From the NCBI GenBank assembly GCA_027062325.1, contig JAMOTN010000023.1, positions 1-47,089 of the forward strand: a DNA stretch of 47,089 bases. The letters run 5' to 3'. How positions within the stretch are numbered: position 1 is the first letter of the stretch; each line of letters opens with the position of its first letter. Below are positions 26,987 to 37,725 of the stretch, in pieces. Source of the DNA: a bacterium (lineage in GTDB: Bacteria; JAMOTN01). The translations under genes were made by a program, and so were the position numbers. The notes under the pieces were generated by a model. It saw only the letters and a program-made list of their open reading frames with translations, had not been told where the DNA came from and made no database searches.

Positions 26987-28111
26987 TCAGTAAATCTTTC
27001 TGAGTAAAACTCCAGGATAGTAAAACTTTAGAATTTGTCGCCAAGTGTAACCCTGTTTTGCCATTCCATAAGCTCCCCACTGACAAAGCCCAACTCCATG
27101 ACCAAATCCCTTTCCATAGAAGTAAACTTTACTTCCATTGACTTTTATTCTGAACAAAGTGCTCTTTAACCTCAATTTATCTCGATTTAAAGCATACTTA
27201 AAAGTTGAAACTTTTAAAATTTTCCTTCCACAGTTACCCACTATTGCAACCCTCGATACGCGTCCAGACCCAGTTTTTTTGTAAACGTAGACCTTTTTTA
27301 TGTTCCCACAACTCACTCCTACTTCTCTTAATAAATACGTCAACGTTCTCAAAGACACCGAAGCCTTCCATGAAAAATCACCAATAGATTTGCAAAATGG
27401 ATCCGCATGTGAAACTAAATAAGGTATTCTTCTTCCCCATGCTTCTTTAGAACTAGCAGTTCTTCCTCCACATGAAGCCGTGTAAAAAGCATTAACAAGC
27501 TCTCCTTTATACATCAAAACTATCCCATAAGTTTCCGTAACAGCCCTAGTTGTTTTGGGATTTTCAACATTTACTCCGCCATACACTTGACAATGCTGAG
27601 TGTCGCAAAGATCATATCCCTCTCTGGAATGACGCTTCAAGTGTTTTAAAGCATAAGTTCTTGCAATTACTGCCTGAGCTTTCAAAGCTTCTTCAGGAAA
27701 ATTCGGTCCCATCTCTTTCGGAACAACGCCTTTTAAGTAATCCTCAAGATCCACAACGTTCACCAAAACAAGCCTTCCACCTTTAGCCCAACACTCAATT
27801 TTACCTCTGTATTTCTTACCTGATATACCAACGAAACCACTTTTTGCAACAACCGTTATGCGCGGAGTGAAAAAACTCTTTTTACCAATCGTAACCTTCA
27901 AATTTTCACCAACAGCACTAACGGTGAAACTACTGTAAAAACCTTTAAAATTTAACTTTTTTCCAACAAATAGAATAAGGTTCCCTGAAAACTCTTGTCT
28001 CTTCCCATCCAAGCTCAACCCTATACGTATTTCTGGAGCAGCATTTGCTTCCCAAATGAACAATAGAACAATTGTTAACCCCATCAACAACCTAAATTTT
28101 TCTCTTAGCAC
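26987..28111 (-). CDS. SpoIID/LytB-domain protein
   Basis: LEDYLKGVVPKEMGPNFPEEALKAQAVIARTYALKHLKR, DTQHCQVYGGV, GFGHGVGLCQWGAYGMAKQGYTWRQILKFYYPG. Start uncertain; the track ORF begins at 28219 inside queH. Confidence 0.9.
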   Translation of the reverse strand: MLREKFRLLMGLTIVLLFIWEANAAPEIRIGLSLDGKRQEFSGNLILFVGKKLNFKGFYSSFTVSAVGENLKVTIGKKSFFTPRITVVAKSGFVGISGKKYRGKIECWAKGGRLVLVNVVDLEDYLKGVVPKEMGPNFPEEALKAQAVIARTYALKHLKRHSREGYDLCDTQHCQVYGGVNVENPKTTRAVTETYGIVLMYKGELVNAFYTASCGGRTASSKEAWGRRIPYLVSHADPFCKSIGDFSWKASVSLRTLTYLLREVGVSCGNIKKVYVYKKTGSGRVSRVAIVGNCGRKILKVSTFKYALNRDKLRLKSTLFRIKVNGSKVYFYGKGFGHGVGLCQWGAYGMAKQGYTWRQILKFYYPGVLLRKIY

Positions 28112-28649
28112 TCCCAACACACCCACACCACCTTTGCATGTACAAACCGAGCTCAGAATAGCGCTTAGTACCTTCTTTCCAGTACTTTCTTGCATTAAGA
28201 TAATAAAACTTATCTCCAAAGATATCCAGCGCCACCTTCATCAATTCGCCATGTCTTTGATACGGTGAAAAAAGCAAAGTTGTAGAATACAAAGCATCTT
28301 CTAAACTATCAATATAACTGAACACCTCTTTCATTTTTAGCAATCTCAAATTCCAACACCTCGCGCAATCCAGCGGAGAAAACTTTTCAACCTCCCACAA
28401 ATCATGCACCACTATTGAAATTCTTTTAGCTCTATAAGGATCTACTATCTTTTCCAAACAGCCAGAAGTAAACTCCATAAAGCTCTTCAATCTTTTTCTA
28501 TATTCCCCATAGGGATGAATATTTGGATTGTACCAAAACACGTATATTCTACTAAAATCATCATATAGATTCTCTTCAAGAAGAGCTGTAAGATACCCTG
28601 TCAAACACCACGCACAGCAACTATGTAGTATCAAACTTTTACAGCTCAT
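28092..28649 (-). CDS. queH: Epoxyqueuosine reductase QueH
   Basis: LILHSCCAWCLTGYL, FWYNPNIHPYGEYRKRL, CARCWNLRLLKM, LYMQRWCGCVGS. Confidence 0.85.
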   Translation of the reverse strand: MSCKSLILHSCCAWCLTGYLTALLEENLYDDFSRIYVFWYNPNIHPYGEYRKRLKSFMEFTSGCLEKIVDPYRAKRISIVVHDLWEVEKFSPLDCARCWNLRLLKMKEVFSYIDSLEDALYSTTLLFSPYQRHGELMKVALDIFGDKFYYLNARKYWKEGTKRYSELGLYMQRWCGCVGSAKRKI

Positions 28650-29632
28650 TTAAATAACCCCTCTTTTGACAAATCCTTTTCAAAAGTACTAAAACCTGCA
28701 AAACTCCTTACTTTTTCCCAACCAGCCAAGGTAAGTTCTCTACCTCTATTTGTCTTCTTTATATAACCACACCTTAATAAAAATGGCTCATACACCTCTT
28801 CTAGTGTCTCCTTTTCTTCACCAACAGCCGCAGCAAGGGTTGCTATTCCAACAGGACCTCCCCCAAATTTCTCAGCAAGAACTCTCAACACCTTCATATC
28901 AAGATTAGTTAGACCATCCGAATCTATTCCTAAAACTTCCAAAGCCTTTCGAACATCTTCAACATCAACCTCTTCAATCTCATTAACAGTTGCATAATCT
29001 CTTACAGCCAATATAAGATTGACAAGCTGCCTTGCAACTCCTCTAGCTCTCCTGCCCAACTCTATCCTTGCCTCATCACTTAACTTAATTTTCATCTTCT
29101 CCGCCAAAATTTTCGCCATATTAGCCAAATCTTCTCCTGAGTAATACTCGAGAGTTATTATTCTTCTAAACCTATCACGTAAAGGTGGAGTTAGTAATCC
29201 AGGGCGCGTAGTTGCTCCTATAAGTGTAAACGGCGGAAGGTCTATTCGTATTACTCTTGAAGAGGCAGCACCTCCAACAACCAAATCCAACTTGTAATCC
29301 TCTAAAGCTGGGTACAAAACTTCCTCAACGTGTCGCGGAAGCCTATGTATCTCATCTATAAATAAAACATCTTTCTCCTCAAGGCGTGCCAAAACAGCTG
29401 CAATATCCGCAGCCTTTTCTAAAACCGGACCACTTGTAATGTGAAAGTTCACACCCATGTAGCGTGCAACTATGTAAGCTAGTGTTGTTTTTCCAAGTCC
29501 TGCAGGCCCTGATAATAAAACGTGAGGCATCGCTTCACCACGCTTCATAGCAGAATCCGCCATCAACTTCAATTGCTTTTTCGCTAACTCCTGCCCTGTA
29601 AACTCTTCAAAACTCTCAGGTCTAAAGCTCAT
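28646..29632 (-). CDS. ruvB: Holliday junction helicase RuvB
   Basis: RPESFEEFTGQELAKKQL, GPAGLGKTTLA, FIDEIHRLPRHVEEVLYPALED, GATTRPGLLTPPLRDRF. Confidence 0.97.
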   Translation of the reverse strand: MSFRPESFEEFTGQELAKKQLKLMADSAMKRGEAMPHVLLSGPAGLGKTTLAYIVARYMGVNFHITSGPVLEKAADIAAVLARLEEKDVLFIDEIHRLPRHVEEVLYPALEDYKLDLVVGGAASSRVIRIDLPPFTLIGATTRPGLLTPPLRDRFRRIITLEYYSGEDLANMAKILAEKMKIKLSDEARIELGRRARGVARQLVNLILAVRDYATVNEIEEVDVEDVRKALEVLGIDSDGLTNLDMKVLRVLAEKFGGGPVGIATLAAAVGEEKETLEEVYEPFLLRCGYIKKTNRGRELTLAGWEKVRSFAGFSTFEKDLSKEGLFK

Positions 29633-29654
29633 CCTCTATCAACCTCTCAAATTA

Positions 29655-30218
29655 TTATTTGACTAACTCCCTCTTCTCCGCAAGAAGTCTCAAAGCTTCC
29701 TTAACTCTTTCTTCTAAACTCCCTCCCTTAACTGACTTTGCTACCTCCCAAGCTTCAATAGCAGCCACTCCCATTCCCACTAAAACATCAACAAGCTCAT
29801 CTACCTTGAAATCAAGCTTTCCCTTAAGACGAGCCACTAAAACTTGCGCAGTCTTTTTACCAACTCCCTTTGCCTGTGCAATAACACTCCACTCACCTCT
29901 TTCCAAAGCTTCCAATACCACTGAAAAACCCAAATTTAATATTGAGTAGGCTGCCTTGAAACCAACACCAGATACAGACAAAAGCTTTTCAAACAACTCC
30001 ACGCATTCTCTCCTATAACTTCCGAATACTTTTGGTGGGAGTTGATAAGCAACACTACACCACAACAAAACCTCCTTTTCCATCTTTTTCTTAAGCTGTT
30101 CTAATTCTTCGGATATAACAAAAACCTCAAATATCAATCCCGACACATCCAGCAAAACCATATTATTTTCAACTTTCCAAACAACTCCCCTTAAAGCCTT
30201 TAAAACCACTAATCTCAC
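29655..30218 (-). CDS. ruvA: Holliday junction helicase subunit RuvA
   Basis: LRGVVWKVENNMVLLDVSGLIFEVFV; VSGVGFKAAYSIL and AKGVGKKTAQVLVARLKGKL helix-hairpin-helix motifs; adjacent to ruvB. Confidence 0.92.
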   Translation of the reverse strand: MRLVVLKALRGVVWKVENNMVLLDVSGLIFEVFVISEELEQLKKKMEKEVLLWCSVAYQLPPKVFGSYRRECVELFEKLLSVSGVGFKAAYSILNLGFSVVLEALERGEWSVIAQAKGVGKKTAQVLVARLKGKLDFKVDELVDVLVGMGVAAIEAWEVAKSVKGGSLEERVKEALRLLAEKRELVK

Positions 30219-30754
30219 CTTCCAAATAGCAAAGCCTCTTTCACAACATTCATTCCTGCAAGTGCAACTGCTACAGCATCAATTTCATCAGAACTAAATC
30301 CTTTAGCCTCCGGATAAAGTCCCCTTATTATGCTCTGTGCAAGCTCTTTCGACACTCTTTTTCCCACGCTCAAACTCTTTACCTGAGAAGCAGATAGTTG
30401 AAAAGGTCTCAATCTTAACTCCATACACACTGCATCTACAATTCCTATAAACTCAGCCAAAACCATCGTACTTCTCGTGTTGTGATAAACAAATGGCCTT
30501 TCCACAAATACAAAATCAACCTTTATCTCTTCAAATACTCCTTTCAAAAAATCGTAGAATTTTAATTTTCTAACCCATAAATCCCTCGTACTACTCGAAA
30601 ACTTACGTGTAAGTAAAATATTTCCCTCGTCATCTAAGACTGCAACTGCAGCTTTTCTACTACCCGGATCCACTCCTGCAACGATCAACTTATTCTCACT
30701 ATTACGCTCTGCAACAAGCTTCACTATCTCCTCAAAATTTTCAACATTCACCAA
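30215..30754 (-). CDS. ruvC: Crossover junction endodeoxyribonuclease RuvC
   Basis: IVAGVDPGSRKAAVAVLDD, FVERPFVYHNTRSTMVLAEFIGIVDAV, SSDEIDAVAVALAG; in the ruvCAB cluster. Confidence 0.87.
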   Translation of the reverse strand: MVNVENFEEIVKLVAERNSENKLIVAGVDPGSRKAAVAVLDDEGNILLTRKFSSSTRDLWVRKLKFYDFLKGVFEEIKVDFVFVERPFVYHNTRSTMVLAEFIGIVDAVCMELRLRPFQLSASQVKSLSVGKRVSKELAQSIIRGLYPEAKGFSSDEIDAVAVALAGMNVVKEALLFGR

Positions 30755-30771
30755 TACCTCTCCCTAAAGCT

Positions 30772-31521
30772 TTACTGGGCAATCTCCTCCATAACAGCCT
30801 CATCTATTTCAAAGTTTGCATACGCTTGTTGCACATCATCGTGATCTTCCAAAGCCTCCATAAGCTTTAAACACTTCCTAGCATCTTCCCCTTCAAGCTT
30901 AACCTTATTCTTAGGAAGCATGGTAATCTCAGCTGCAACTATCTTATAGCCAGCTTTTTCCAAGGCTGTTTTCAAATCCACAAAACTATCCGGCTCACAA
31001 ACTATCTCTGCCTTCCCATCCTCAAACTCTACATCATCAGCTCCCGCTTCAATCGCAACCTCCATCAGTTCGTCCTCATCTTTACCTTCCATGTCAACCT
31101 CTATCCATCCTCTTCTTTCAAAAATCCAAGCTACACAACCAGACTCTCCCAAATTTCCACCGTGCTTTGAAAATATATGCCTTATCTCAGCTGCAGTTCT
31201 ATTCTTGTTATCGGTAACCGTATAAACTAATATTGCAACTCCGCCCGGTCCGTATCCCTCGTAGTATATCTCCTCAAGTGACTGTCCATCCTTTAACTCA
31301 CCCGTTCCTCTTTTTATCGCCTGCTCTATCTTTTCTTTAGGCATGTTAGCCTGCTTTGCCTTTTCAATAATCGTTCTTAATCGAGGATTGCTATCAGGAT
31401 CTCCCCCTCCTTCTCTTGCTGCCACTATTATCTCACGAACAAGCTTAGTAAAAATCTTTCCTCTTTTCGCATCTACTGCTGCTTTCCTGTGCCTTATGTT
31501 AGCCCACTTAGAGTGTCCAGC
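30772..31521 (-). CDS. yebC: YebC/PmpR family protein
   Basis: [50 protein letters not shown]; start set at the MAGHSKW Met. Confidence 0.97.
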   Translation of the reverse strand, partial: AGHSKWANIRHRKAAVDAKRGKIFTKLVREIIVAAREGGGDPDSNPRLRTIIEKAKQANMPKEKIEQAIKRGTGELKDGQSLEEIYYEGYGPGGVAILVYTVTDNKNRTAAEIRHIFSKHGGNLGESGCVAWIFERRGWIEVDMEGKDEDELMEVAIEAGADDVEFEDGKAEIVCEPDSFVDLKTALEKAGYKIVAAEITMLPKNKVKLEGEDARKCLKLMEALEDHDDVQQAYANFEIDEAVMEEIAQ

Positions 31522-31537
31522 CATTTTCCTCACTCCC

Positions 31538-32944
31538 TTATCGAATTTTATTTTTTGTTTTATTTTTTGCATACCCCGGAGGAACTTTAACCACCCTATC
31601 TACAACTCGATATCTTGAAAGTCCCATCTCTTCCTTTTGTAAAACTCTTCCATCTTTTATTTTAATTCTAAAAGTTCGAGCAATGTAGCCCTTAACTCCT
31701 TCATCCACAACCTCAGGAGTAGCATTAGCTGCCAGAAGTTCATCAACAACGTATTTCACGCGTGGATTTAAAACTGCCTTGATTTCAACCTCTTCAGTGA
31801 CAGAATAGGGCAGAAGTTTCTCCGCCCAAAACTCAACACGCAATCTTTTTACATTTAAATCTGTCAATATTGCAACCGTATAAGGTTTATTATTTCTAAA
31901 CTTCAAATCCTTGTAACCATAAACCACTGCTGCATCAAACCCCGGCTTAGAATATTTAGCTATTGAAGGGAAAAATATGCTGTGATTCCACCTCTCCGTT
32001 ATGTCCATATCAGCTAAAAACGCGGCATCATAAACCGTTGTTGCCACTTGACAAACTCCACCGCCAACACTCTTTACAAGCTTTCCACCTATAATGCTTT
32101 TTCCCTCTTTAAAACCCGCTTCTAAGGTCCTAGGTCCAACAACTCTGTTGAAAGAAAACTCATCAAATGGAAACAACATCAAACCGTCAATCTTATCCAC
32201 CGCCACTTTCAAGTTTTGAACCCTATTCGATTCTATGAAGGAGTTAACAGGTGTCTCATAACTTGCAACCATATACTTAACACCATAATTGTCCAATATC
32301 TCACTTCTAGTTGGATGAGGAACCACAACCTTAGAGTCAACTTTTCTTGTACACTCTCCTTTTAAAATACAACTCTTCAACACTTCTTTTAAAGCCAAAC
32401 TAACACTATATAAATCAGTTTCAAGCCCATTAAGCTCTCTGCTAACAAATCTATTACTTCCCCTTCTGTAAACTACAGCCGGTATGGCTCTTACGTTAAA
32501 AAATTCAACGACTTTTTTGGCAGCTTCCTCTATTTTCTCGAGATCTAAAGACACTAAAACCGATATATCCTTCTCCTTCCCTTTCCAAAAGTAAGAAAAA
32601 GCCCCTTTTATTCGCGCCTTAAATCCACCTTGTCTTCCTTCTGATAAAGGATCCTCTTCAGGCATAAATTCCAACAAAAAATCAGAAACTTTGAAGCTTA
32701 CAACACGCGAATCTGAATACAAGAATACTCTTCTGTCAGCTATACGCATTTTCAACAACTTTATCAAAACGTTTATCTGCTCCCTTGAAAATCCCGCAAG
32801 CTCAAAACCTGCCACTCTAACACCAGGATAAACCCCTTGCCATTCAATTGCCTTATAAACCATCCAAAGATAATAAGTGATACTTGCAAAAATTAAGAGC
32901 ACAGATATCTCCAAAACTAACCTTTTCATCTTACAATACATCAC
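31538..32944 (-). CDS. VanW family protein with N-terminal TM
   Basis: [72 protein letters not shown] is the VanW signature. Confidence 0.9.
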   Translation of the reverse strand: MMYCKMKRLVLEISVLLIFASITYYLWMVYKAIEWQGVYPGVRVAGFELAGFSREQINVLIKLLKMRIADRRVFLYSDSRVVSFKVSDFLLEFMPEEDPLSEGRQGGFKARIKGAFSYFWKGKEKDISVLVSLDLEKIEEAAKKVVEFFNVRAIPAVVYRRGSNRFVSRELNGLETDLYSVSLALKEVLKSCILKGECTRKVDSKVVVPHPTRSEILDNYGVKYMVASYETPVNSFIESNRVQNLKVAVDKIDGLMLFPFDEFSFNRVVGPRTLEAGFKEGKSIIGGKLVKSVGGGVCQVATTVYDAAFLADMDITERWNHSIFFPSIAKYSKPGFDAAVVYGYKDLKFRNNKPYTVAILTDLNVKRLRVEFWAEKLLPYSVTEEVEIKAVLNPRVKYVVDELLAANATPEVVDEGVKGYIARTFRIKIKDGRVLQKEEMGLSRYRVVDRVVKVPPGYAKNKTKNKIR

Positions 32945-32957
32945 CTCAAGCGAAACT

Positions 32958-33965
32958 CTACACTTCCCTATGCTCTATAAATTCATGCTCATCTTTTAAA
33001 CTTCGACTCATCAAACGCTTAACTGCATCATAAGGCGTTATTTGGCCATTTATCACCAAACTTACACACTTTGTAATTGGCATCTCAACACCAAATTTTT
33101 CACTAAGCTTCACAACTGCATTAACCGTATAAACTCCCTCTGCAACCTCCCTCATAGACTCCATTATCTCGGACAAGCTCTTACCACGTCCCAATTCATA
33201 TCCAACCCTCCAGTTTCTACTCAACCCACTATCAGAAGTTGTAAGAAGATCCCCCAAACCTGCAAGTCCGTAGAAGGTCTCTCTTTTAGCTCCAAGCACA
33301 ACTCCCAATCGATGCATCTCTACAAGAGCTCTTGTTATCAAAGCACTTTTAGCATTATATCCAAGCCCCAATGCATCATTTATACCAGCAGCAATTGCTA
33401 TTACATTTTTCAAAGCTCCCGCCAGTTGAACTCCACGTATATCATCAGAGGCGTAGAGTCTGAATCTGTCTAGGGCTAAATAATCTCTTATTCTCCGCGC
33501 CAAATCCAAATTTTTTGAAGCAATAACAGATGAAGCCGGCAATCCTCTTGCTATCTCTCTTGCTATATTTGGCCCCGAAAGAGCACATATTTTTAGAAAA
33601 CCACGCTCTTCCAAAATTTCGTAAGGTAATCTTCCCTCCTCATCAATTCCCTTAGTGCAAACAATAGCCTCTGTATCCCTCCAATGCAAAAACTTTTCAA
33701 CTGTTAAAGCTAACCACTTCATTGGAACAACATATAAAACCACTTCAGGAACATCTATTTTTTCCGCTTCATCGTAGGAAGCAAACTCCACTCCCTTGAG
33801 CTTATATCCTGGTAAATACAATAGATTCTCACCATGACGCTTTAAAATCTCAACCTCTTCCTCTCTCCCCAACAGACAAACCCTATAACCATTTTCAGAA
33901 TACATCTTAGCCAATGTGGTTCCCCAGTTACCACTGCCAACAACTGCTATATACTTTTTAGCCAC
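32958..33965 (-). CDS. gpsA: Glycerol-3-phosphate dehydrogenase [NAD(P)+]
   Basis: IAVVGSGNWGTTLAKMYSENG, CALSGPNIAREIARGLPASSVIAS, ALKNVIAIAAGINDALGLGYNAKSALITRALVEM. Confidence 0.96.
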   Translation of the reverse strand: MAKKYIAVVGSGNWGTTLAKMYSENGYRVCLLGREEEVEILKRHGENLLYLPGYKLKGVEFASYDEAEKIDVPEVVLYVVPMKWLALTVEKFLHWRDTEAIVCTKGIDEEGRLPYEILEERGFLKICALSGPNIAREIARGLPASSVIASKNLDLARRIRDYLALDRFRLYASDDIRGVQLAGALKNVIAIAAGINDALGLGYNAKSALITRALVEMHRLGVVLGAKRETFYGLAGLGDLLTTSDSGLSRNWRVGYELGRGKSLSEIMESMREVAEGVYTVNAVVKLSEKFGVEMPITKCVSLVINGQITPYDAVKRLMSRSLKDEHEFIEHREV

Positions 33966-33989
33966 ATTTCTCCCTCCCACACAAACTAC

Positions 33990-34619
33990 TCACTTTTCAG
34001 TACTTGGGGCCGACTTTCCAAATTCAATTCTCAATTCTTCTCCCTTGAGAAGCCTCTTTATATTTCCAATGTGCGTCAAAACGCTCAGTGCCATCAAAGA
34101 TGCAAAAAAATATACAGCACTCCTTGACAAAAAGAAAATCGAACTGATAGTAAATGTAAGCATCATAAAAAGAGATGAAACCGAAACATAACGAGTCGCA
34201 GAAAACACTGTCAAAAAGGCTATTAAACCGATCAAACCAACTTTCCAACTCAAAGCAAAAGCAATACCTACAGAAGAAGCAATTCCCTTTCCTCCAAACT
34301 TTATCCTTTTCTCTCCTTTTATGTAAGACTTAATACTTTTAAAAATCATAATTGGCGACAATATGTGTCCCAAAACTGCCCCCGCTGCAGCAGGTATTCC
34401 AAACAAAAGAGTTGGAACATAAGCCTTTAAAAAATCCAACACAAATACAACAGCAGCCCATTTTTTTCCCAACGCTCTATAAACATTAGTCATTCCTGGA
34501 TTTCCACTTCCAACAGTGGTTATATCTATTCCTTTAAAGAGTGGCAATATGTACCCCCATAAAATTGATCCGGAAACATATCCTATTAAAAAAGCCTCAA
34601 AGTTAGCCATTTCAAACAT
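33990..34619 (-). CDS. plsY: Acyl-phosphate:glycerol-3-phosphate acyltransferase PlsY
   Basis: GYVSGSILWGYIL, TVGSGNPGMTNVYRALGKKWA, FGGKGIASSVGIAFAL; adjacent to gpsA. Confidence 0.94.
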   Translation of the reverse strand: MFEMANFEAFLIGYVSGSILWGYILPLFKGIDITTVGSGNPGMTNVYRALGKKWAAVVFVLDFLKAYVPTLLFGIPAAAGAVLGHILSPIMIFKSIKSYIKGEKRIKFGGKGIASSVGIAFALSWKVGLIGLIAFLTVFSATRYVSVSSLFMMLTFTISSIFFLSRSAVYFFASLMALSVLTHIGNIKRLLKGEELRIEFGKSAPSTEK

Positions 34620-34651
34620 TAAACGCTACCTCCTATTTCTCTCAACTAACA

Positions 34652-35569
34652 TCACTTTAAATTCCCTTTCCACACAACGTACCTATCTTTCAGTGGATCA
34701 TAGGAGTGCCACCATAAACTTTTACCATCAAACCAAACGTAGGAGAGCGTATCAAATGATAAATGAGACGGTGGTTTCACAAAAAAGAAATCCCCTGCTT
34801 TAAACACTCCAATTTTCACATCTTTTGGAGGCCAAAATAGAAACACTGCAAAAGCATTTCTATCTCCACCAGCACTCCAGACATAATTAGTCAAATCGAA
34901 AGATATAACCCTATTCTTTGAAAACGCAAGCACAACTTTTTCCGTAGTATGTAAGGGATATACGCGGTATCCCTTGTTGTAAATCAAAGGTTTATACTGG
35001 GCTTTAAAGGTCTTGATAAGCTTACCTGATAAATCGTAAACGTACACTCCATCTACCGATTCACCTACCACATAAGGAAGAGCTGGATAAACACGCCAAC
35101 ACTTTGAAAAATCAGGTAACTTTTTCACCTTTTCAAAATCAGTGTTTTTACTAAGTAAAGCTCTGTACAAATTACCTGAGGAGCTAACAGCCCACAACTT
35201 CCCACTGTATATAAAACCTGTCCAAAATAAGCCATCCTCAGGGAGCTTAAAAACCTCTCTTTTTCCACTCTTAACGTTGAATACTATTAGCTGATTATTG
35301 TAAGCATCTGTCACTACAACAAATCCTTCTCCTGCCCATAAGAACGTTGGAGCAAATCCAGCAGGAGCAGTATTGTTATTCTCATCCCTTAAAAGTCCTA
35401 CCCCATCCTTACTTCTTTCACATTTCAACTCCGCAAACCTCTCCCACCTTATCTTCTCTAAAGACGGCTTTAAAATCTGAAACTTCTGGCTGCTTGAATT
35501 ACTTTCGGCCTCTCCAACAAATAAAAGAGAGAAAAAGAAAATTAATAAAGCCACTCTATTCTTTTTCAC
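34652..35569 (-). CDS. Secreted hypothetical protein, possibly beta-propeller-like
   Basis: Signal peptide MKKNRVALLIFFFSLLFVGEAES; repeated short strand motifs (GFVVVTDAYNNQLIVFNVKSGKREVFKLPEDG, VVGESVDGVYVYDLSGKLIKTFKA). Confidence 0.65.
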   Translation of the reverse strand: MKKNRVALLIFFFSLLFVGEAESNSSSQKFQILKPSLEKIRWERFAELKCERSKDGVGLLRDENNNTAPAGFAPTFLWAGEGFVVVTDAYNNQLIVFNVKSGKREVFKLPEDGLFWTGFIYSGKLWAVSSSGNLYRALLSKNTDFEKVKKLPDFSKCWRVYPALPYVVGESVDGVYVYDLSGKLIKTFKAQYKPLIYNKGYRVYPLHTTEKVVLAFSKNRVISFDLTNYVWSAGGDRNAFAVFLFWPPKDVKIGVFKAGDFFFVKPPSHLSFDTLSYVWFDGKSLWWHSYDPLKDRYVVWKGNLK

Positions 35570-35663
35570 AATTCTTCACCCCCAATTTTCTCAAACATCA
35601 GCTTAAATTTTATCATAAACCCCATAAACATCATACTGCATAAACTAGCGCATTACAGCTTCA

Positions 35664-35694
35664 ATGACACACACTTTAATTCCCCCCTTATAAT
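35664..35694 (+). promoter_or_regulatory. Sigma-70-like promoter ATGACA-N19-TATAAT upstream of the C39-like peptidase gene
   Basis: ATGACA at 35664-35669, TATAAT at 35689-35694, about 55 nt upstream of ATG 35749. Confidence 0.35.
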
Positions 35695-35748
35695 TCAAAA
35701 TGGGGTTTAAGGAGATTACTATAGAGGAGTTAGGCAAAAATTTGTGGG

Positions 35749-37209
35749 GTGAGGCATATGTTCAAATTAAGATATGTACTATTTGCAACTTTATTTATAG
35801 TTTTAAATTCTTTTGCCTACCTAGACTCTGACCTATTCTCGTATGATATTCCATCATATTATCACAAGTTCAATGCTACTACTAATAAACATACCCTTTA
35901 TAACAAATATGTAACGCTTTACAAACTTTATATCAAAGCTCTTCGTGAAAATTGGCCTAGAGAGTCACTAGTCACCATTCAAGAAGCTATGATGCGAGTA
36001 AAAAGGGAATATTTAAATCTGCCCGCTGAAGCATTCATAACATCTCCATTTGCTATAGTTTACTCTAAACCTTCCGCAACTTCTCAACCCATAGGACTTG
36101 TTCCCGCTGGTATGAAGTTAGTTATATTGGAAACTCGTAATGAATGGATAAAAGTACTTTTTGAAGGGCAGGAAGGATGGATAAAAAAAGACAAAGCAAC
36201 AGAAGATTACAATTTAATAAACTCACTCCCATTCGAGTTTTCAGGTTATGCCTTTGTTAGAAATACATGTGTTTTGAGAGAAGCCCCATCAGTAAGTGCA
36301 AAAGAACTAGGCACAGCTTTAGAAGGAGCTATTTTAAAGGTTATTGCAGTAACTCCTGATGGTTGGTTTGCTGTTGAAAAAGATGGCAAAACTTACTGGG
36401 TGTATTCTGCCAACCTGCAAATTTTAGATGACAACGTTGTATCTTATTTGGAAGACTCGCAACTTTCTACAACAACTTCTCAAACAAATTCTTCTGTCTC
36501 CATATCTGCTCTAATCTCAACTGCTCTGTCAGCAGGTTTATCCTCAGCAAATCCAACAACTTCTGCAACTGCTTTAAAAATCAGAAGGAAAGAAGTCAAA
36601 TCCTACTCTACTTCTGGACGCCTAGACATTCGCTATGAAGTTCCAACAGTTTATCAGATGGATAGAAGCAAATATTGGTGGAAGGTAAAGGTTTCCTCAA
36701 AAGTCAAGAAAAAATACTACAACCCCAAAACTGGCAGAAGTTGGCACGGATTATCAATATGTGGCCCATCGTCACTTTCCATGATTCTCCAATACTATGG
36801 GATTCACGATAGCATGTTCAACATTGCTAAAAACGTTGACTACGTCTTTTACAACAGAGCAGGTACACCTTATACAGGTTTGGCAAAAGGAGCTAGAAAG
36901 TACGGATTAGACTCAAAAGTAATAAAGATGTATTCGATCGCCCGAAAAAACGGTACTCGTGTTACAAGTTCCTTCATGAAAAAGTATTTAGCAGCAGCTT
37001 TAAAGAAAGAACACTTCATAATAGCTCTTGTTGATACAAGATGGGACGGCCACTACGTTGTTATAACTGGAATATACGAAAAAAATGGAACAACATATGT
37101 GCAGATCAACAACTCTGCCTCAGGTAGAGTCGAACACTGGACTTTGAGTAAATTCATGCGATATTGGAAAGCAAGGAGCTACATCGGAGTGGAAGTGTGG
37201 AAGGGATAG
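35749..37209 (+). CDS. Secreted SH3-domain protein with C-terminal C39-like cysteine peptidase domain
   Basis: Two bacterial SH3-like segments (AIVYSKPSATSQPIGLVPAGMKLVILETRNEWIKVLFEGQEGWIKK; CVLREAPSVSAKELGTALEGAILKVIAVTPDGWFAVEKDGKTYWV), then SICGPSSLSMILQYYGI (Cys), GHYVVITGI (His), INNSASGRVEHW. Confidence 0.82.
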   Translation: MRHMFKLRYVLFATLFIVLNSFAYLDSDLFSYDIPSYYHKFNATTNKHTLYNKYVTLYKLYIKALRENWPRESLVTIQEAMMRVKREYLNLPAEAFITSPFAIVYSKPSATSQPIGLVPAGMKLVILETRNEWIKVLFEGQEGWIKKDKATEDYNLINSLPFEFSGYAFVRNTCVLREAPSVSAKELGTALEGAILKVIAVTPDGWFAVEKDGKTYWVYSANLQILDDNVVSYLEDSQLSTTTSQTNSSVSISALISTALSAGLSSANPTTSATALKIRRKEVKSYSTSGRLDIRYEVPTVYQMDRSKYWWKVKVSSKVKKKYYNPKTGRSWHGLSICGPSSLSMILQYYGIHDSMFNIAKNVDYVFYNRAGTPYTGLAKGARKYGLDSKVIKMYSIARKNGTRVTSSFMKKYLAAALKKEHFIIALVDTRWDGHYVVITGIYEKNGTTYVQINNSASGRVEHWTLSKFMRYWKARSYIGVEVWKG

Positions 37210-37218
37210 AAATTACAA

Positions 37219-37713
37219 TCACCCCCCACACGTAACAACATCCTTATTCAAAAGCTCATAAATATGCTCCACCATCGGCTCAAATTCTTGCCACCATTCC
37301 ACAACAGCACGCCTACTCCCCGGAAAAGTTATAACAAATGTGGAGCCGGATACACCACAAACAGCACGGGAAAGTGCCGCTGTTGGCTTCAAAGATGCTG
37401 TTTTAAAAACAATGTACGCAGGAAGTGTATAGCTTTTTCTCTCAAGCAACAGCTCAACCGCTTCTGGAGTATAATCTTTCTTACCAAATCCTGTGCCACC
37501 TGAGGTAATAACAAAGTCACAGCTCCCTAGCATCTCCTTCACTGCACTAACTATCTCTCCAACATTATCTGGCACCACGGCGTACCTTTCTACCAACCAC
37601 TCTCTTTTTTTTATCAATTCCATCAATGTTTTTCCAGCCAAATCTTCTCTTTCACCCCTTGCAGTCCTATCCGAAACAACCAGCACTCCAAACCTTATGA
37701 CCACACCACTCAC
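37219..37713 (-). CDS. moaB: MoaB/MogA-type molybdopterin-binding protein
   Basis: GVLVVSDRTARGEREDLAGKTL, VPDNVGEIVSAVKEML, CDFVITSGGTGFGKKDYTPEAVELLLE. Confidence 0.9.
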   Translation of the reverse strand: MSGVVIRFGVLVVSDRTARGEREDLAGKTLMELIKKREWLVERYAVVPDNVGEIVSAVKEMLGSCDFVITSGGTGFGKKDYTPEAVELLLERKSYTLPAYIVFKTASLKPTAALSRAVCGVSGSTFVITFPGSRRAVVEWWQEFEPMVEHIYELLNKDVVTCGG

Positions 37714-37725
37714 TCCTTACAAAGC

